Source: Trileptium ribeirensis
Taxonomy: Eukaryota > Nematoda > Enoplea > Enoplida > Thoracostomopsidae
Length of the DNA stretch: 64,000 bases
Assembly: GCA_030248225.1 (NCBI GenBank)
Contig: JASANE010027982.1
Span: 1-64,000, forward strand
Direction of reading: 5' to 3'
The notes under the pieces are model-generated. The model saw only the letters and a list, made by a program, of their open reading frames with translations, ran no database searches and had not been told where the DNA came from. Position 1 is the stretch's first letter; each line of letters opens with the position of its first letter. The translations under genes were made by a program, and so were the position numbers. Shown here one piece after another: positions 33,715-44,463 of this stretch.

Positions 33715-34230
33715 GGAGTTTCCACTAAGGGCGCCAGATTGAAAATTGTGACATTTTCATTTTTTGTCTGTTTCTGTCCTTGATAATTCATCTTCGGGTG
33801 AATGGATTTCGACGATTTTTTTATTTGACAGCAGAACTGATGAGGATTTGCAATTTAGCTGAACGCGAATAGTTCCGACCCCATCCTGAAGGTCAAAGTG
33901 AGAAAATCAGCTTTTTAACGGTTCTTTTATCAAATGTGACTATACTGGTACCAGTCTCTAGAAAAAATAACTCGCGACACAGGTTTCGCGTCACAAAACC
34001 GAGAACATTCATAATCAAGTTATAGCGAACAACTTTGCTGACCATGACTTTTTGTGGGACCACTCCCTGGGCCGCTGTGAGGTCGAGTATGAATACTGTT
34101 GCCCAAATATCAACCCCGCTCTGAACCCTTTGCCAGAAATAGCGATTTTTAACTTTTTAGCACTATTGCGTGTTTTTACCTTACAATAAGTGCCTATTAG
34201 GTTATAAAGCACTCTGGATACGATCGTTAA
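33715..34230 (+). repeat. Dispersed repeat family E, copy 2
   Basis: Matches 11690-12130 in order (aattcatcttcgggtgaatg; tttgacagcagaactgatgagg; ttttaccttacaataagtg). A related block continues to 34445 and again at 35390-35540 (ggatggtttggtttt / tgatggtttggttat), so the element may be longer and internally repeated. Confidence 0.6.
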
Positions 34231-34453
34231 CTATCTGGAGAACAACTTGACAATATTGTACCTTTTCATGAGGTTTCAAGGGTTTTTCGGTCGACGAAAA
34301 CGTAATGAGTTTTCATTTTTGGTTATGTATTGCGTGCACGGCAGCAAGAAGCGTCTATATTGGTTTTTCGGTAAACTCAATCGGATGGTTTGGTTTTGTA
34401 GGATCCAGCATGAATATACCATGCTTTTTCAGATATTTTCAAAGGGTATAGGG

Positions 34454-35359
34454 CAGGGTTGGTTTTTTCCGGAAAAAAAGTCGGTCCGGGAAAAAACCGT
34501 TTTTCCTGAAAAATTTCGAGAATTTGTAAACACACAGTGCAGCGGCACTTGAATCTTTCAACGGGCAGGATTATACGAAAACCACACGCTGGCTATATCG
34601 ATAGGGGTGCGTATAATTATTTGGTTCGAATTAATAGTGAAAGCACTTCATACTTTTAGTATTGTGTAAACTTACTATCTAGTGTCAAACTGCGCACTGT
34701 CCAAGTGATGCTGGAAGCGCATTAATACAATAGAGTATACAATTTAAGTCTACGAACCAACTGTCGATCTATTTACTTTATGACCCGTCCTGGTAAAAAT
34801 ACCCTACATGCCGGCGGGTATCTATCACAGGTAAACTGACCGGTGCGGAAAGTGGGATGGTGGTGGATAACCACCAAGGGGTGTAATCCTTAGGTTTTTG
34901 GTTTTTCTTGGAGGGGGCTGACTTTATGCGTAACCAAACCCCGTCCCATATCCACCTGTGGGCATGTGTGCCTGGCCTGTGTCTGCCTAGTTTACTGATT
35001 TCATATGCTCGATAAAAATCCCATGGCTCTATTCAGTACCGCGAATATTTTATTAAAATTTGACATCGGGCAAAATTTCTGATGCGCTGAAGGAAGCAAG
35101 CTATGATTATGCTAAGATTATAAAATTAGTTGATGCTTGAAAGGTATAGTTATACCGTTTCTACCATATAAATCATACGCATGAAATGTAAAGGCTGTTT
35201 AGACGGGTGTAATGCTCACGGGCGTAATATTTTGTTGCATAACGGTTTTCCAACTATTTTCGACTCCAAAATAATGAAATAGTTTTTTCCATTATTTCCG
35301 GGGAGGGGGGTAGGAAAAATTATTTTTTTCCGTTGGCTTTTTTCCGGTGCACAATCCCG
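34454..35359. mobile_element. hAT-type non-autonomous element with 8-bp duplication
   Basis: 906 bp. The left end is CAGGGTTGGTTTTTTCCGG and the right end is the imperfect inverse ..CTTTTTTCCGGTGCACAATCCCG. The perfect 8-bp duplication GTATAGGG lies at 34446-34453 and 35360-35367. A CAGGG-type terminus plus an 8-bp duplication is characteristic of hAT elements. No transposase frame is present. Confidence 0.8.
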
Positions 35360-35639
35360 GTATAGGGTCAATAAACCCGATCTCTAGAATATATGCGGTC
35401 GGTCTTCAGTATCTTGATTATGTATCTGCGAACAGGACATGAAGAATGTTTTACGAATAGGTTTCTCGGTAGACTGAATATGATGGTTTGGTTATCTAGA
35501 GACTAGCGAGCACAGCTTGTTTTGAAAAATTAGGCTGGTCAAAATTTTGGTCACTTACAAGAAATGCTGCTCGAATTTAAAGATCCTTGGTCAATTTTGA
35601 CAAAGGCTTATCACTAACTTTATAGCACATATGCTCATA

Positions 35640-35950
35640 AGGGACATGGGGATTATCTCGTCTGAAGATCGGAACCCCTCGGGGCGTCGCTGATGCTAGT
35701 GGAAGGTAGTCAGATTTCCCCTGAGGCTCAGTAACCCACCGCTCCCCCCCGATGGGGCGAAGCGGTAAATTTTCGACAAAAATAGGAGAAATGAGCAAGA
35801 ATTACGCGAAATTGGCAAAAATTAACGGTAAATCGACAAACATCGTAGGAAAATGGAAAAATAGCACGGGAGAAGATTTTTACCATTTTGTCCTAAAAAT
35901 TTGAAAAATTTATTCCCTCCCCCTTTTTAAAAACTAAAAATTTGGAGCAA
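35640..35950. repeat. Dispersed repeat family D copy
   Basis: A GC-rich block (35660-35765, with a ccgctcccccccgatggggc stretch) is followed by a gacaaaaataggagaaat / ggcaaaaatt tail, the same layout as 6305-6600, 21225-21390 and 28405-28535. Confidence 0.5.
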
Positions 35951-36597
35951 GAAATGGATCTTCGAAGGCAGCGTGATTAGCGATGGTGCATAGAATGAAG
36001 TGAGCTCCAAGAGGTCTCGGCAGAAATTTTCTCACTGATACCAAACTAGGCGAGACCGAGAGCGGCGAGGTCGCGACCCACAGAATTTTGTGCAAAAATG
36101 TAGTATTATTAGTCTGCAGAAATGGACATAATTTAGAAATTCACGATGAGAATCACGAGTAAGTGCAGTTAAATTTTATTTTTAAATCTTGCATTCCTGG
36201 GTTTTGGCATATTATGGTGTAAAAATCCATCTTATCGGTTCTTATCTAACGAGGCACGTCAAATAGACGTCATGATCTCCACGACTAGGCGTGTTGGTAT
36301 TAAGTGTACAAAGACAAATGTGCTTTGAGCTTGACGCTTTTACAAAATGAAAACATTTTAATTTGCACACTTGAATCATTATACCGATCGCTGTTATGGG
36401 CCAACCTATCGAAAGTGCTCAAAACAGTTAATTATCTTATTGAATACTTTAGTTTTTTAAATGGTTATTAAAGGCCAAACCAATGCAAATGCAAAAACTG
36501 GCATTAAATAAATACCACAATGTGGAAATTACCCCTAGTCTGACATCGCAGGACGGTAACCGCTTTTGAAATGTCGTTCGAAGAGAACGTTCGAAAC

Positions 36598-36780
36598 TAT
36601 GCGGCATTCACGTTATAAAATCACCACGTGCGGAACCTGTGCACCCCACACAGTGTCAGACACACTGTCAACGACATCTATAATAGCCTATATAAAAGTG
36701 TCTGAACTGTGTAAACAAGTATACAGTCTGAACTTCTAGCACGTCTACACGTGCTGCGACATATATAATGCAGAGTTTGA
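36598..36780 (+). mobile_element. Decayed MITE family C copy (left part)
   Basis: TGCGGCATTCACGTTATAAA then cacacagtgtcagacacact matches the left end and interior of the 10503 element. Confidence 0.6.
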
Positions 36781-36879
36781 CAAAATTGAAAAACAAAATC
36801 ACAGCCTCACGGCTGTGACAAAAATGTGAAATCGCGGAACCACGCTATGAGTCCCAAAGTATATCCCTGAGGGGACTAC

Positions 36880-37520
36880 CAAATTCCCACGGAAATCTAA
36901 AAATTCGCATTCCAAATATCACTGGAAATGTCAGAATTGCAGAAATTCAATGAATAATTAAATTGGGAACCGAGGAATTTGGGATTGTGGGAATTTGGAA
37001 AAATGGAAATTCCCAAATTACCTTGGTAATATGAAAAATGTCAGCTTCCAATTTCCTACGAGAAATGTGAAAATTATAGAAATTAAATTAATTTGGGAAT
37101 TGGCAATTTTTGTATATTAGGAATTTAGGAATTTAAGAAAATAGGAAATCTTAAATTCCGCGGAAATCTGAAAAATTGATATTCCCACTGGAAATGACAA
37201 AATTACGGAAATTCCATATTGGGAGACGAAAAGTTTGGAAAACTGGGAATATGGAAATGCAAATTTTAGAATTTATAAATTTGGGAAAGTGGGAATCCTC
37301 AAAATCCAATTCCCGAAGTTCCCATGGAAAACGGGAAATCGCAAGCATTTAATTATATTGTGAAATGGAACTTTAGGAAACTGGTAATTTGAGAAAGGGT
37401 TTGGTAACTTAGCAAATTTCCGCTGAATTGTTAAAAATTTCTATTTCACAAATTCTATTGGAAATGAAAAAATTGGGGAAATTTAGCAAAATTGAGCAAT
37501 TGGGGACGTGCAAATACAGG
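36880..37520. repeat. Degenerate GGAAATT/AATTCC-rich array
   Basis: About 640 bp in which variations of ttgggaatttgg, ggaaattccc and gaaaattg recur on both strands every 15-30 bases, with no fixed unit. It reads as an old, scrambled simple-sequence array. Confidence 0.55.
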
Positions 37521-37639
37521 AAAGTCGGACACTGACACTGACACGCGAAAACTTTAAAAATGTAAACTGAGATTCCGCGTATACTGTCAAAATGAGAGTC
37601 TCGGGAATCAGGGAGTTTGGGGAAGTGGAAACTACGAAT

Positions 37640-38700
37640 CCGTCAAAATTAGTAACTTAAGACTCAATTCTAGGCTCTGCTTTTTATGGTTTAGGGTGAG
37701 TCTAAGGTTTGGCCTATACCAAAACTTAGGTACGTCTAAAGGCTGAGTTTTTAGTTCATACATGCTGTCCGTGAGGTCAGCTAGGTGGGCAGCCGGGCCT
37801 CGAGGGGTCGGCATTCAGAATCCCAGGGTAGAAGAGTGCAGTCGGTCGACGGGGTAGGGTGACACGCTTTCGGCGGCGCCGGGAAGAGTATGGTCGGACG
37901 CCTATGGTATCGACGCCGGGAGGGTGGGTGGTGGTACACCTGTTAGGTGTCTACAATTCGCACCCGTGGGGGGCGGAGTCAGAGACTCAGGAACGGGGAA
38001 ACCAGCATGTATACAATAGTTCTAGGACTATAAATATTAAATATTTAGACTATAACTCAGCCTAGTCTTAGACTTGAACGCTAAAGCTTATAACCTTTGC
38101 TTAAATTTAATTCTTAGAGCAACCGTAAGCTTTATACTATGCCTAAGCCACATAATACCTTAGACCATTTTATTCTCAAGGTCCCAAGACAAGGTAGGAT
38201 AGCGGGTGCTTCGGTAGAAAAGTTGTCAGGTGAAGATAAATGTCGAAATTTTTAGGAACTAATTTTTGACTTTTCGCTTGATTTCCTCCACTCGATTTTG
38301 CCAAAATTTCCCTCACGACATCAGCCCGGGATGGGGTAGGTAGGTTGTGCTGCATCAAGGGGTTTACGCTACGTCCCACCCGGGGATCGGTGTGGCCCCC
38401 GAGACAATAAACATGCATGGATTAGGCTACGAATAAATCTTAGACTAAGAAACAACCTTTAGGCTGAGCGTACTTTTGAACTAAGCTTTGTCTTAGAATA
38501 ATCATGTACAAAGTCTAATCTTTCAGCTTCTGACTAAGCTTAAATATTACTTATCCGAAACTGTGAACTAAACGTAAACCTTAGACAAAGCGTAATCCGT
38601 TAAGCTATTGAATGCTAAAGCCGAAGGTTTAGACTAAAACAAATCTATAAAATAAGACTAAATACAAGCCTCCCAAATCAAGACCGCGACCTGGAATAAG
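37640..38700. repeat. Degenerate CTTAG/CTAAG-rich array
   Basis: Words such as cttaggc, gtctaag, ttagact and gcctaag recur in both orientations (37655-37770, 38020-38170, 38405-38700), broken by GC-rich islets (37785-37990, 38320-38405). The motif resembles TTAGG/TTAGGC telomere words but never in perfect tandem. Confidence 0.45.
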
Positions 38701-38702
38701 CT

Positions 38703-38905
38703 GTTGAATAAGACTTTGCCTACATCTTAAATGGAGGCCAATCCTAACCCTCAAAACCTATGCCTGCTCCTTAGACTTTCCGCTAGAATTTAGAATATCT
38801 GAATTACAGATGGGTTGAATAAGACTTTGCCTACGTCTTAAATGGAGGCTAATCCTAAGCCGTCAAAGCCTAGGCCTGCGCCTTAGACTTTCCGCTAGAA
38901 TTTAG
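38703..38905. repeat. Tandem duplication of about 111 bp, second copy carries the fold-back element
   Basis: Copy 1 (38703-38813) and copy 2 (38814-38905, resuming at 40090) both read gttgaataagactttgccta..., ttagactttccgctagaatttag. In copy 1, gaatttag (38786-38793) continues directly into aatatctgaattacag, the pre-insertion arrangement. Confidence 0.9.
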
Positions 38906-40081
38906 GGGTCTTTTCGGTTATCCCCCCAGCTGGAATTTCGTCAATTTTGAAGTTACAGATAAAATTTTGGTACCAATCAATTCAGCTCGATGAGCTGGTT
39001 CAGAAAATGCCCATTTTACCCACATCCCTGACAAAAATTTTTTTCGATTTTTTGAGGTCCCAATGGTCCCCCCTTGGGAACCCAAAATTTTTTTTTAGGA
39101 ATATGGTCATGTTGGGTATCATTCCACTCGGCTTGATGAGACAAGTGGATTAATGTGTAATTTTTTGAAATCTACCCCACCGTTAGAAAGTTATGAGGGC
39201 CCAAGTAATCTTTAGGGGCCGTACGCTATAACGTTAGAAAAAGAACAGCTTAGAGCGGGGGGTTCGGGGGGCGGCAGCCCGCCGACTTAGTCTTAGTGTA
39301 TCTCTCATATAAGGGCCTTAGCTAGGGCTAAGACTAAGGCTTAGGCTTAGTACACCCAGAACGGCATGGCCTGCAATTTATTTCTGCGCCTCAGGGTTAC
39401 TTGGGCCCTCATAACTTTCTAACGGTGGGGTAGATTTCAAAAAATTACACATTAATCCACTTGTCTCATCAAGCCGAGTCGAATGATACCCAATATGACC
39501 ATATTCCTAAGAAAAAAAATTTTGGGTTCCCAAGGGGGGACCTCAAAAAATCGAAAAAAAATTTTTGTCAGGGATGTGGGTAAAATGCAAGTAACCCTGA
39601 GGCGCAGAAATAAATTGCAGGCCATGCCGTTCTGGGTATACTAAGCCTAAGCCTTAGTCTTAGCCCTAGCTAAGGCCCTTATATGAGAGATACACTAAGA
39701 CTAAGTCGGGGGGCTGCCGCCCCCCGAACCCCCCGCTCTAAGCTGTTCTTTTTCTAACGTTATAGCGTACGGCCCCTAAAGATTACTTGGGCCCTCATAA
39801 CTTTCTAACGGTGGGGTAGATTTCAAAAAATTACACATTAATCCACTTGTCTCATCAAGCCGAGTCGAATGATACCCCATATTCCTAAGAAAAAAAATTT
39901 TGGGTTCCCAAGGGGGGACCATTGGGACCTCAAAAAATCGAAAAAAAATTTTTGTCAGGGATGTGGGTAAAATGGGTATTTTCTGAACCAGCTCATCGAG
40001 CTGAATCGATTGGTACCAAAATTTTATCTGTAACTTCAAAATTGACGAAATTCCAGCTGGGGGGGATAACCGAAAAGACCC
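38906..40081. mobile_element. Long fold-back element, 8-bp duplication GAATTTAG
   Basis: 1176 bp between GAATTTAG (38898-38905) and GAATTTAG (40082-40089). The termini GGGTCTTTTCGGTTATCCCC and its inverse begin arms of roughly 490 bp that match almost throughout. The order of blocks is A (38906-39207), B (39208-39400), truncated inverse of A (39401-39588), inverse of B (39589-39787), inverse of A (39788-40081). No transposase is encoded. Long inverted repeats with an 8-bp duplication fit a fold-back or MULE-like DNA element; the superfamily is open. Open frames at 38947 and 39776 are the same arm read twice. Confidence 0.9.
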
Positions 40082-40089
40082 GAATTTAG

Positions 40090-42143
40090 AATATCTGAAT
40101 TACAGGTGGGAATTTAGAAAAATAAAACTTTATAGATTCCCGTAGGACTTTGGACGTTGAAAATTTTTAAATCCCAGCAAGAGTTTGGGAAACTTAGGTC
40201 TTTTGGGCAGTGACATGTACTGGCGGAAAAACAGCAAACATGTCATTGTGTTAACGATCGTACTACAACCATTTTAACTAGTCGCTCTGAGTTGTGTTAC
40301 GTCTATATATACTATTTAGGGGTTGATATAGCCTAAACTATGCAAACAATTTCAGGCATCCGTATTGGCATATTACCTTTAAATATAAGCAGCTGTTGGA
40401 TCAAAATAGAAAAAGAATTGGCCCGGTCTAATATTCAATGGTATGGGTATATAGTTTTTACAGGATTCAAATATAGAAATCAATCACAGAAGTCTAATCT
40501 GCGACAAAGTCGGGTTGTAGAGAACCTATTGGTTTAGCGGATCGCACAGAGGACCTCTATTATCCAAATTTTTCCATTCAAGATTACTCAAAGTTTTAGA
40601 GCTATTACTTTCAGCAAAGTTCGATAACCATATTACAAGTAATGTTGAAAATTTCTTGCATTTTGCGCCGACGCGCAAACCTAGTTTGTCACGAGGAATT
40701 TGTTTCCATGTACGTTGTCAGATTTGCATAGCTCCACAGATAAATATTTAGATCGCATTTGGTCAAGGTATATTATACGTCGGTGCCCAACAGCTCAGTA
40801 TTTTAACACATCTAACAATATATGACGTTTATTAGCAAATGTACATGTTTCTATACTAGCTCATGAGTACAGCAACAGATAAAGTCCATGTTACCTTTAG
40901 TGAATGCAGCACAAGGTACAAGAGTTATGGGCGACTGCTGCATTGAGTATACAACACAGAACGTTGTAGTATGTTACAACCGTCTTCCGAACGGCAATCG
41001 TTGCTATCTATTTAAGTGCAGAATATAATCGGTATATTTTCCACAAATTTGTTAACACAATCCTTTCTTCCTACTAAATTTTACAGATGAAATTCGATAA
41101 CTACAAGCTTGCCAGTGTTGAAAATTTTATACATGTAAAATTCGTTCAAACTGCGATCTTGTATGCATTTATCATGCTGACCTCTGAGATGAAAATGATC
41201 ATTTTCTGTTTATATATGCAAAATGTAAAATACCTATGCAGATTTTGTATCATGCTCTGGATCGACAATTTTCTATATATATACATATCAAAAGTTCTCT
41301 CAAAGTTTAGCAAAATTCGATCCAGCTGCTGAATTTGTTATTATAAGTTGAATTGTTCAACTTAAAAACACACTTGCAAGTCTTTCGAAAAATACTTAAA
41401 GTAGACTATGAATATATAATTTGCTTCTGTGATGTAAAGACATTTTATCGTGAGATAAATACCACAAAATAATGACTATAAAGCGGTGACGTTATATTTG
41501 GCAGGAAAAGTAATCACTTGTAACTTCAACATACATAGCGCAAAAGGTATACCGAAGAGATCACACATTTTTGTTTTGCAATGTTTCATTATATAGGAAT
41601 CCTTGTATCTGTAACACAGGAGATCCCACAATATAACCCATTTACTACGCGCGGCATTTTATAGTTCTGGAACGTCAAAACGAAATGTGGCAATTAAAAT
41701 AATAACCCTGCAATAGACAAACAATGAATCTTTTGCAATGGCTGACGTATCACACCGTATGCAACTAGATATATAATACTGCCAACTTGCGGATGTGCCA
41801 TTTATTTGTAATGATTGCTTATGGTATAATTTTTATTTCCGCTATATGTATGTTCTTGCTAATGTTATATTAAATAAATTCCAATCGCCTTTTAGTTATA
41901 AAACACACTGTTAATTTAAACATGGAATACTGATGAAAAAGGTTTTTTACTTCATTGAAAGTGGTTAGAAAGTAGACCAGGACAGATGAATGCATGCGAC
42001 TAAATTAGAGGCCTCGTTGTAGAGTCGGACTAGATAATTACCATAATTCGTGTCCTGATTAAATGCATTTTATTCAAATGAAATTACATAATGTATATAC
42101 ATATAACTTGTGAAGATTGCGTTGCGGCAATGGTTATTAAAAC
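40090..42143. other. No gene recognised
   Basis: AT-rich. Open frames at 40340 and 41087 are lysine, phenylalanine and isoleucine-rich, as expected by chance in AT-rich DNA, and have no domain. Confidence 0.4.
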
Positions 42144-42403
42144 CAAGAGTGCATTAGGCAAAAGTATGTGACACTTCCCTGCACTCACATGTTAGCCAGT
42201 GTTTGATGATACGGGCGTTTTCAGCCTGACCCCCCAGTTTATGATTTTATGGGGGGGTCCAACCTAACCCTCCCCCATGAAAACTGGGGGATGTCCGAGC
42301 TACCCCTAGAAACTGGGGGTCAGACCGAAAACACTCGTATCATCAAAGACAAGCTAACATGTGAGTGCAGGGAAGTGTCATACTCTTTCCTAATGCACTC
42401 TTG
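42144..42403. mobile_element. 260-bp hairpin element
   Basis: The ends CAAGAGTGCATTAGG / CCTAATGCACTCTTG start inverted arms of about 95 bp that include gcactcacatgttagc and tttgatgatacg on both sides. The centre is GC-rich with runs of C and G. It is non-coding, and no clear target duplication is visible. Confidence 0.8.
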
Positions 42404-44118
42404 TTAACATTAATAGACGTCAAAAGTATTTTATATTAAGATAATGCAAAGGTTCGCGGAGAATCGTGGGAAAACATTGCATATAATAGATCATTGAAAT
42501 GACAATATTGTTGGTGAAGTATGCATGTATATTCAGCACGTTTGTGATCGGATGTCGCCAGGTCAAAAGTTTTGAATCTAACATGCACTATAGATGGCAA
42601 CATGACAGACGGGAAGGCGGGCGAAATTTTTATCGTCTATACTGAATGGCAGTGATGACATAGGACGTGTAATAACATTTCGGGAAAAGCCAGCTGTGTA
42701 CATATTATATACTTTGTACTATAACTAAGAGCGGCAATATTACTTAGAGCAGAAGGCATTGTGACAGCTGTGATTGCTGCAATTTAGTTCTGTTGTACTA
42801 CAGACGAAACTATATACAACTACATACACCATTACGACAGCATTATATCGTTGCAAAAATTAATAAGTGCTCTTAGCCACGCAATTTTGTGTGAACCACG
42901 AATAAAAAAGTATTGTGAAGATTCTTTTGTGCCAAAGTCGGGAGTTGAAGTGTCCATGTCGGGGGCTTGCCTTCTCGCTCTACCTGTTTTTTCAAACGAT
43001 ATAACGAATGGCGTCTAAATTTGACATGGGCCCTGTTTTGAAGCTCCCGATGTGAATCCACTTACATACATTGTTACGAAACAAATTTCGATTCGGTTTA
43101 TTGCTGGCTCATGCCTAGCTATTTCAAATAAGATGACAGTTCAGTGGCGTTAACTAGCTTTGAATTAGGATTTGTCATTATTGCGGACAAATTTAATGTA
43201 CTGTTTACGGTCGGAAATAAACGCAAATTTCTCGCGGATAGCAATTGGGCAGCTGTCAATAATATGTGGCGAACTTTTATCTAGGACAGTAACTGTAACA
43301 ATGACGTTGTAAAAAGAACGAGTGGTATAGCTTATCTGCCACTGTTCGTGAACATAACAATATTTTTAATTCAGATCCGACAAAACTTTGTTCGAGAAAA
43401 AAATGTAGTGCAATAGAAGATATAGAATTTTTTACTGATCACAGACTATTCCGCAAATCAAACTTTCAATTATAACAAAATAGGATGGCCAGTGGTGTAG
43501 TCACGCCTGATACAATATCTAAAAATGGAAACCGGAAGTGGAAAGAACATCATAAAATAACACTGAATAAAATTTGTGTCGCATAAATCTGCTATTCACT
43601 CTTAGGACTTGAATTCTTGTTGAGAATTGGATTTAAACAGTAATAGCAGTGGCTGCAGTAATATTGTTTATTTGGAAATAAAATAATATTCAGTTAACAA
43701 TATTTAGGCTTTTTATAAAAATATGTTTAATTTTTCATGTAGGTATTCCTATACAAGTCCTTGCCAGATATGATGTCGGCTTTTGGAAGGACTGATTTCG
43801 GGCGAAATTCAAATAATATTCTAAGATTCTCAAACAACCCCTTATACAGTCAAGATCACAGTTAGGACAACAGCATTAACATTTTTATTATATTAGCAGT
43901 ACATAGTTTTTAATATATATGAAGTTTTTGTTTTCCATTTACACGTTCGATCACATTTGACATCTACAATCGAACATTTTCAAGCAGTCATCGAACACAT
44001 CCAACATGTCCTTAGAACACGGTTCCAGCAAAATATGATTTTCGAACGGACATGGTACAAGTCTCGATTGAGCACTGGTCATTTCTGCTAAGGACTTTGT
44101 TATTATATCTGTAATCGG
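42404..44118. other. 3' flank of the TONSL-like gene
   Basis: No gene is supported. A decayed family A MITE is visible at about 43180-43500 (acaaaataggatggccagtggtg). On the minus strand AATAAA at 43889-43884 could be the polyadenylation signal for the gene that ends at 44119. Confidence 0.4.
43884..43889 (-). promoter_or_regulatory. Possible polyadenylation signal
   Basis: AATAAA on the minus strand, about 230 bases after the TONSL-like stop codon. In AT-rich DNA this word is common by chance. Confidence 0.3.
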
Positions 44119-44463
44119 TTAACGTCTGCCTTTGAAACTGAAACCGCATCCAGATTCTTGCGTTAGCCGTCCAAAAGGCCAAGCAACAGCCCATTTATCG
44201 CGATAAAATCCACTCAATTGATTAAAAAACTCAGTCCACAACATTTTCCCACAATCTAACTCCTTTTCCGCTGCCTCAATACTACGACCACAGCTAGCCG
44301 AGTTCTGCACTGAAAACGACCATGTAACAAGTCGAATTAAAACTGGACTAGTACCAAAACCAATTTTTGTGCTCAACAGATCCCAGATGTCAGCAGCGAA
44401 TGGAATAGTCAGACCACAAGCAACAGTTGAAATGTCCGATAAACTCGTATGGCTGATGGAAGC
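44119..44463 (-). CDS. TONSL: TONSL-like terminal exon f
   Basis: TTTTTAG|GCT to TAA, 345 bp, phase 0 in. Reads SISHTSLSDISTVACGLT..DIW, then a domain with MLWTEFFNQLSG and ending FSFKGRR. The Trp-containing segment lies where the family's last LRR ends. Confidence 0.7.
   Translation of the reverse strand, partial: ASISHTSLSDISTVACGLTIPFAADIWDLLSTKIGFGTSPVLIRLVTWSFSVQNSASCGRSIEAAEKELDCGKMLWTEFFNQLSGFYRDKWAVAWPFGRLTQESGCGFSFKGRR

Noticed and set aside
38947..40039. Two similar open frames beginning MKLQIKFWYQSIQLDELVQK
   Set aside because: They are the two arms of the fold-back element read from opposite strands, not a gene pair.
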